DNA from: Paenibacillus pinihumi DSM 23905 = JCM 16419
Lineage (GTDB): Bacteria > Bacillota > Bacilli > Paenibacillales > Paenibacillaceae
Direction of reading: 5' to 3'
DNA length: 64,000 nucleotides
NCBI RefSeq assembly: GCF_000422505.1
Contig: NZ_KE383864.1
Span: 1,017,523-1,081,522 of the forward strand
Positions 60,367-64,000 of the stretch are shown here, piece after piece. The notes beneath the pieces are model-generated. The model worked only from the letters and a program-made list of their open reading frames with translations, searched no databases and was not told where the DNA came from. Position 1 is the stretch's first letter. Each line of letters begins with the position of its first letter. Position numbers and translations under genes: made by a program.

Positions 60367-60421
60367 GATTTACGGCATTATTATAACATAACACCCGTTA
60401 AAGAGAAAAATGGTGCGCATA

Positions 60422-60450
60422 TTGATTTTTCACTTTACCCATGCTATTAT
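60422..60450 (+). promoter_or_regulatory. Distal sigma-A promoter upstream of tRNA-Arg
   Basis: TTGATT, 17 bases, TATTAT on the plus strand with a TGC extension, about 140 bases before the tRNA. It diverges from the ysoA-like gene. Confidence 0.6.
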
Positions 60451-60522
60451 TGTCTAGCTGTCTGAGCAATTAACCGTTTTCGGCCGGATTAAAACTATGA
60501 AATATTTTTTTAAAAAATAGTA

Positions 60523-60551
60523 TTGCTATTCAGACGGTGCCGTGGTATGAT
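60523..60551 (+). promoter_or_regulatory. Proximal sigma-A promoter of tRNA-Arg
   Basis: TTGCTA, 17 bases, TATGAT on the plus strand, ending 39 bases before the tRNA 5' end, ideal for a short precursor. Confidence 0.75.
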
Positions 60552-60590
60552 ATTCCATGTTGTGTTTTTGAAATGAATATTTCTTCACAT

Positions 60591-60664
60591 GTCCCAGTAG
60601 CTCAGTTGGATAGAGCACTCGCCTTCTAAGCGAGTTGTCGGGGGTTCGAATCCCTCCTGGGACG
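60591..60664 (+). tRNA. tRNA-Arg(TCT)
   Basis: A complete 74-base cloverleaf. The acceptor stem GTCCCAG/CTGGGAC is perfect, the D-arm is GCTC/GAGC, the anticodon stem CTCGC/GCGAG carries loop CTTCTAA (anticodon TCT at 60625-60627), and the T-arm is GGGGG-TTCGAAT-CCCTC. It decodes AGA. The discriminator base is G and no CCA is encoded. Confidence 0.98.
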
Positions 60665-60696
60665 CTTTTTTATGGAATTTTTGAGAGAAATTGTAA

Positions 60697-60736
60697 AACG
60701 TTCAAAGCCTTGTTCAAAGGTTTGAGCGTTTTTTTT
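60697..60736 (+). terminator. Intrinsic terminator after tRNA-Arg
   Basis: The stem AACGTTCAAAGCC/GGTTTGAGCGTT is followed by eight T on the plus strand. It also faces the broken collagen-like gene on the minus strand and may have served both. Confidence 0.88.
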
Positions 60737-60950
60737 GATTTAACCATTATTAAAGCACCTGTAAAGGTCGTTCCCCGATTGCAGTTGCTGTTCCGACCGT
60801 CGTCAAGGCAGCTAAATGATAAATGACAGTGCTTGTTCCGGGATTTACATCCACATGCATGGCACTTTGATTCGTATATGAGTTATTTCCCGGGCCGCTG
60901 TTATTTGTACTGTAGATTACAGTAGTACCGCGTAAAATCTGCAATTCTAT
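60714..60950. repeat. 237-bp repeat, copy 1 (pairs with 63429-63665)
   Basis: Same orientation as the copy at 63429-63665 and the same overall length, about 90% identical by eye, with small indels that cancel. Both hold the 3' end of a collagen-like gene plus the start of its downstream hairpin. Confidence 0.93.
60750..60950 (-). pseudogene. 3' remnant of a collagen-like surface protein gene
   Basis: Encodes about 65 residues matching the C-terminal domain of the protein at 63453 ([24 protein letters not shown]), without any Gly-X-Y region or start. A small deletion near 60768 shifts the frame, so the end reads ERPLQVL instead of [12 protein letters not shown]. Homology stops sharply at 60950. 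This is a broken tandem paralogue. The adjoining 60951-61090 stretch holds nothing I can name. Confidence 0.85.
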
Positions 60951-61090
60951 AAGTATGAAAGGACATAGTCGTGGCAGGTTTCATTTTAAATATTTAAAAA
61001 ATAGCATTTTCAAATTTTTAGGTGGGATGATGTCAAGCTAAGACAGAAATAGATACTTCAAATAGAAAACAATGCCTGAAATATGAGAGA

Positions 61091-61120
61091 GCCGATAACC
61101 GCGTAATAGGGGTTATCGGC
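61091..61120. terminator. Perfect hairpin downstream of the PAF-acetylhydrolase-like gene
   Basis: Arms GCCGATAACC and GGTTATCGGC with a ten-base loop, 57 bases beyond the hydrolase stop. Neither flank is strongly T-rich, so terminator strength is doubtful. Confidence 0.55.
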
Positions 61121-61177
61121 TTTGTGTCTGTACGGCTAGCTCTTTGATATGCGTTTATCAGCAACCTCTCGGTTATG

Positions 61178-62323
61178 TCACTTATTGCTGGTCTTCTTGA
61201 TCAAGTCCACGCCATCGTATGCCAGACTTTCCACACTCGCAGCCTTTTGCAGTATGTATTGATCAAAAAAGTTCTTCGTATAGTCTGTAACAAGATTTCG
61301 CATCTCCATAGCATCCCGTTCGCCTCTGAGTTCCTCATTAACACTGGTAAACACGATGTCGCAGTAATCTAAATGCGCAACACGATCAACAGAGAAATAA
61401 TAGGTTTCCATGCTATTGTTAGCGCCAATTATCGCATTCATGTTGTAGTTAGGTTCACTAAACAGCAGCAAGAAGGGTTTCTTAAGGTCGCTGTCGAGAA
61501 GGCCGAACGCACCGCTATCCAAGCCAATCCCGCAGGCGAACCGGTCGTCGTCCCGGCAAACAATCGCCGTCGTAGCCCCTCCATAAGAATGTCCGAATAT
61601 GCCCATGCCGATGTCAAGCAACAATCTGCCCTTAAAGATGGAATTCAACTCTCCAGAGTCCAGTTTGTAAAGATAATCGCCTACATACCTTACATCTTCT
61701 GCCTGTAATTCACTATACTCTGTGAACTTGGCAAGTATCGGCAGTGTAAGCACGTTACGGCACATCTCAATGGCAGTTTCATCGTCAGGCCGCATTTCCA
61801 TCTTACCAGAAAACGCCAGCATCTCCGGATCTTCAGAAAACGCTATAATGACATCCGAAAAATCCTTTGATGCATTAAACAGGCGCCCATCTTTACGCTT
61901 ATACATCGTGCTATTCTGATGGCCAATGCTGACCACAACATATCCCGTGCTTGCCAAGTCTGTACAGATCACTGTACCCCATTCTGGAGAACCGCCCCCG
62001 CCGCAAACATAAAATAACACCGGATAGCGCTTTTCCTTCCCGGAGAGAGCAAGATCGTCGTAACACCGGGTCTTGATATCTATAGAGAAAACATTCTTCC
62101 CTTTATGATACGCAGTGTTAACTGGCTGCTCATTAAACATCTCGTAGGCTTCAGGAAACATGTACGTTGATGTATTCTTACCTTCGCTACTGTCGGACGG
62201 ATAGTACATAAACGCCGTCAGTTCTCTTTTTGAGTGATCTGATGCCGTGTACTCAAAATCTATCTGGGTTCTACCGACAGTATAGCTGCCAATTGGTTCT
62301 GGAAATACGTCATAAGTTTCCAT
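61178..62323 (-). CDS. PAF-acetylhydrolase-like alpha/beta hydrolase
   Basis: A 381-residue serine hydrolase resembling the bacterial PAF-acetylhydrolase (isoform II)/dienelactone hydrolase-like group. It shows the oxyanion segment YPVLFYVCGGGGSPEW, nucleophile elbow GIFGHSYGGATT (about residue 245), Asp candidate in CGIGLDSGAFG, and a His candidate in VAHLDYCD. There is no signal peptide. The substrate is unknown; short-chain esters are typical. Start behind AAGGGGGA. It lies 112 bases below the tetR gene and is probably co-regulated, with a weak promoter of its own possible near 62380. Base composition is A+T-richer than the core region, suggesting transfer. Confidence 0.82.
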   Translation of the reverse strand: METYDVFPEPIGSYTVGRTQIDFEYTASDHSKRELTAFMYYPSDSSEGKNTSTYMFPEAYEMFNEQPVNTAYHKGKNVFSIDIKTRCYDDLALSGKEKRYPVLFYVCGGGGSPEWGTVICTDLASTGYVVVSIGHQNSTMYKRKDGRLFNASKDFSDVIIAFSEDPEMLAFSGKMEMRPDDETAIEMCRNVLTLPILAKFTEYSELQAEDVRYVGDYLYKLDSGELNSIFKGRLLLDIGMGIFGHSYGGATTAIVCRDDDRFACGIGLDSGAFGLLDSDLKKPFLLLFSEPNYNMNAIIGANNSMETYYFSVDRVAHLDYCDIVFTSVNEELRGERDAMEMRNLVTDYTKNFFDQYILQKAASVESLAYDGVDLIKKTSNK

Positions 62324-62435
62324 TTTCTTGTTCCCCCTTAATTAATAAAAGTGGCGAATGTGAAATACATACATTGCGCTATGAGCACTTTTCAAAACTG
62401 TGAAACTATTACAGCCTATCTTCAGTGAGTCATAT

Positions 62436-63095
62436 CTACTCCTTGGCTTTCTTGAAATTGCTCATAATTTCAGAATATTTATGATCTTCAAGCAGCCCAT
62501 GACCCATAAAGTCAGTAAAGTACTTGCTAATCTTATGTTGCAGCTTAGAGTCCTTAATATCGAATTCCCTAAAAAACATAACTAAATTAAACTGCATTGA
62601 CTCAAACATAAAAGAAATCAGGTCGTCGTCAATATCAGGTCGGAGATATCCATCAACCCTCATTCGGCGTAAAATGTCCTTGATCAAGGGGAATGACTCG
62701 CCCTTTAGCACATTCAAATATATTTTAAGCAAAATGTTTTCAGGAATGTATAAAAATGTTTCAATGAGTTTGATTTCCAACTCATTCAGTGGCTCGGTCA
62801 CAATGCCATTAACGTTACCAAATAAGCCAGTAAGGAAAAACCGGAAAAGGGAATCTTCATTACTGTTATTAAAATACGCAGCTCTTTTCTGGGTCACATT
62901 ACGTATTAAGAGACAATAAAGGTCATCTTTGTCTTCAAAATACCGATAAAATGTTCCGGGGTGCATGGACAAACTATCCAAAATCATCTTCATAGTTATA
63001 TCCTCGTAAGGATTATCAACAAAAAGATGCATAGCGCTATTAGATATTTCCTCGCGCCTTGCTTCATCTAAACGAAAGAAAGTATTTTTTGGCAT
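62436..63095 (-). CDS. TetR family transcriptional regulator
   Basis: A 219-residue repressor-type protein. The N-terminal helix-turn-helix is recognised by ITMKMILDSLSMHPGTFYRYFEDKDDLY (in parts, residues 33-60). The C-terminal ligand domain is helical and unassigned. Two palindromes in its own promoter make autoregulation likely, and the hydrolase downstream is the obvious target. A+T-rich like the hydrolase gene. Ligand unknown. ATG behind AAGAGGTG. Confidence 0.92.
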   Translation of the reverse strand: MPKNTFFRLDEARREEISNSAMHLFVDNPYEDITMKMILDSLSMHPGTFYRYFEDKDDLYCLLIRNVTQKRAAYFNNSNEDSLFRFFLTGLFGNVNGIVTEPLNELEIKLIETFLYIPENILLKIYLNVLKGESFPLIKDILRRMRVDGYLRPDIDDDLISFMFESMQFNLVMFFREFDIKDSKLQHKISKYFTDFMGHGLLEDHKYSEIMSNFKKAKE

Positions 63096-63110
63096 AGAAC
63101 ACCTCTTAAT

Positions 63111-63160
63111 GTATAGTGTGAATCAATTCACACTATACTGTGAATTGATTCACATGTCAA
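63111..63160 (-). promoter_or_regulatory. tetR promoter with two overlapping palindromic operators
   Basis: On the minus strand TTGACA (63155-63160), exactly 17 bases, TATAGT (63132-63137). The spacer contains palindrome O2, TGTGAAT-N2-ATTCACA (63139-63154). A 28-bp palindrome O1 with 13-base perfect arms (GTATAGTGTGAAT, 63111-63138) covers the -10 and start region. The centres are 22 bp apart, so two dimers would bind the same helix face and block RNA polymerase. Confidence 0.9.
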
Positions 63161-63193
63161 GTAGTATTTGAGTTTAGGAATCGTGTTAATGAT

Positions 63194-63325
63194 TCACCCA
63201 ATGAAGACTTGTGTCTCATTTCGAACATGGAGTTGTTCCATAATTTTCTTTACGGGTACGCCTGCCAATCTCATTTCAATGGCCTTCATCTTTGTTTCCA
63301 CCGGATAGCTCGCTCTAGTTGCCAA
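63194..63325 (-). pseudogene. Truncated IS3-family transposase OrfA
   Basis: A 43-residue frame from a TTG behind GGAGGTG: an N-terminal YPVETKMKAIEMRLAGVP segment, typical of the helix-turn-helix of IS3-group OrfA proteins, then MEQLHVRNETQ. It stops early where OrfA would continue with its WxR region. The rest of OrfA and all of OrfB are absent. Confidence 0.75.
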
Positions 63326-63420
63326 TGCAAAAACACCTCCAAAGTTATCCCCATATCTTATGACATGGTTCTATTTTCTTGAAGGTGTTTTGATTTGTCT
63401 CAAGCTAGGGGGTCAGTCCC
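63194..63420 (-). mobile_element. Left-end remnant of an IS3-type insertion sequence
   Basis: Comprises the OrfA stub plus the untranslated end, which begins near 63420 with GGGACTGACCCCCTAGCTTG on the minus strand and leads to the TTG start. The end abuts repeat copy 2 at 63429. The opposite IS end is missing, so the element is dead and its left boundary is unknown. Confidence 0.6.
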
Positions 63421-63428
63421 TTGTTTTA

Positions 63429-63665
63429 TCAAAGGTTTGAGCGTTTTTTTGTTTAACCGATTATTAAAGCGCCTGTGAAGGTCGTTCCCCCTATTGCAGT
63501 TGCTGTTCCGACCGTCGTCAAGGCAGCTAATTGATAAACGACAGTACCTGTTCCGGGATTCGCATCCACATGCATGGCACTTTGAGTCGTATACGAGTTA
63601 TTTCCCGGGCCACTGTTATTCGTACTGTAGATTACTGTAGTGCCGCGTAATATCTGCAATTCTAT
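63429..63665. repeat. 237-bp repeat, copy 2 (pairs with 60714-60950)
   Basis: Contains the intact 3' end of the collagen-like gene. See copy 1 for comparison; the two flank the tetR-hydrolase-IS segment as direct repeats 2.7 kb apart. Confidence 0.93.
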
Positions 63666-64000
63666 CACTGTATTTCCTGCTGTATTCAAAAAGCCGGCGA
63701 CTCCCGAAAGCCATATGCGCGATCCGGCGGTAACTCCTGTGATGGTGAGTGTCTGTAACGTTGCAGGGATTAATGTAATTGGAATTGTGGTGCCGCCTGT
63801 AGTGTTTGTACTATTAACAGCTGATACAAACTGACGGATTGTACCTGTGCCTGTCGCTCCCGTTGGGCCGGTGGTCCCTGCCGCGCCAGCGGTTCCTGTT
63901 ACTCCGGTGGCTCCCGTTGGACCGGTCACTCCTGCTGTTCCGGCTGTTCCGGTTACCCCAGTAACTCCTGTCGGACCTGTCACTCCGGCTGTCCCTGCGG
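63453..64000 (-). CDS. Collagen-like (Gly-Thr-Gly/Gly-X-Thr) exosporium or surface protein, 5' truncated by the window
   Basis: The reading frame is open to the window end, so only the C-terminal 181 residues are seen. The first 48 are collagen-like triplets ([15 protein letters not shown]). About 130 residues of C-terminal beta-rich domain follow ([38 protein letters not shown], ending TFTGALIIG), of the BclA-like trimerising type. In Bacillus such proteins form hairs on the spore exosporium; in Paenibacillus they are numerous and mostly uncharacterised. Thr-rich triplets suggest glycosylation. No start, signal or upstream region is visible. Confidence 0.85.
   Translation of the reverse strand, partial: AGTAGVTGPTGVTGVTGTAGTAGVTGPTGATGVTGTAGAAGTTGPTGATGTGTIRQFVSAVNSTNTTGGTTIPITLIPATLQTLTITGVTAGSRIWLSGVAGFLNTAGNTVIELQILRGTTVIYSTNNSGPGNNSYTTQSAMHVDANPGTGTVVYQLAALTTVGTATAIGGTTFTGALIIG

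Noticed and set aside
60591..63452. Integrative element using the tRNA-Arg as attachment site
   Set aside because: No integrase and no repeat of the tRNA 3' end downstream; the direct repeat starts in the tRNA terminator and collagen gene, not in the tRNA.
63840..64000. Short periodic repeats at the right edge as possible satellite or CRISPR DNA
   Set aside because: They encode Gly-X-Thr collagen triplets in an open frame.

Overview
The window reads as chromosomal DNA from an endospore-forming Firmicute, most likely a Paenibacillus. The grounds are Bacillus-type gene order over most of its length, a set of sporulation genes (bofC, safA, spoIVFA/FB, spo0B, spoVID, a spoIIB-like gene), strong Shine-Dalgarno sites with frequent TTG/GTG starts, a valS T-box, and a moderate G+C that falls visibly near 61-63 kb. 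Nearly every gene is on the minus strand, so the biological reading direction is from about 60 kb down to 0.2 kb. No rRNA operon, CRISPR array or intact mobile element was seen.

In transcription order: a ysoA-like gene, tig, clpP, clpX, ispG, lonB, lonA and ysxC (protein folding and quality control); a conserved unknown gene and speH (spermidine); hemA-hemX-sirC-hemC-cobA/hemD-hemB-hemL plus a pseudouridine synthase (heme and siroheme); spoVID; valS under a T-box, folC and murC; a spoIIB-like SPOR gene, a DUF4321 gene, maf, radC, mreBCD, minCD and rodA (cell shape and division); spoIVFA/FB and an RNase G homologue; rplU-prp-rpmA; spo0B and obg; pheB-hom-thrB-pheA-ilvE (aspartate-family and phenylalanine synthesis); a safA-like coat gene and bofC; ruvCAB, a SpoIID/LytB protein, queA, tgt and yajC (recombination, queuosine, secretion). 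An alpha/beta hydrolase and the end of a plus-strand gene close the left edge.

The right end (60.4-64 kb) is accessory. A tRNA-Arg(TCT) gene on the plus strand is followed by the broken 3' end of a collagen-like surface/exosporium gene, an A+T-richer tetR plus PAF-acetylhydrolase-like pair with a clear operator-promoter, an IS3-type transposase remnant, and an intact paralogue of the collagen-like gene that runs off the window.

The most striking observation is in spo0B. An exact 20-bp tandem duplication (17873-17912) shifts the frame between an N-terminal membrane segment and the Spo0B phosphotransferase domain. Removing one copy restores a continuous membrane-anchored Spo0B. This could be a slippage mutation that weakens the sporulation phosphorelay, or a reversible on/off switch. 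Sporulation sigma-factor promoters can also be proposed from sequence: sigma-G at bofC, sigma-F at lonB, and matching sigma-E-like sites at spoIVFA and spoVID.
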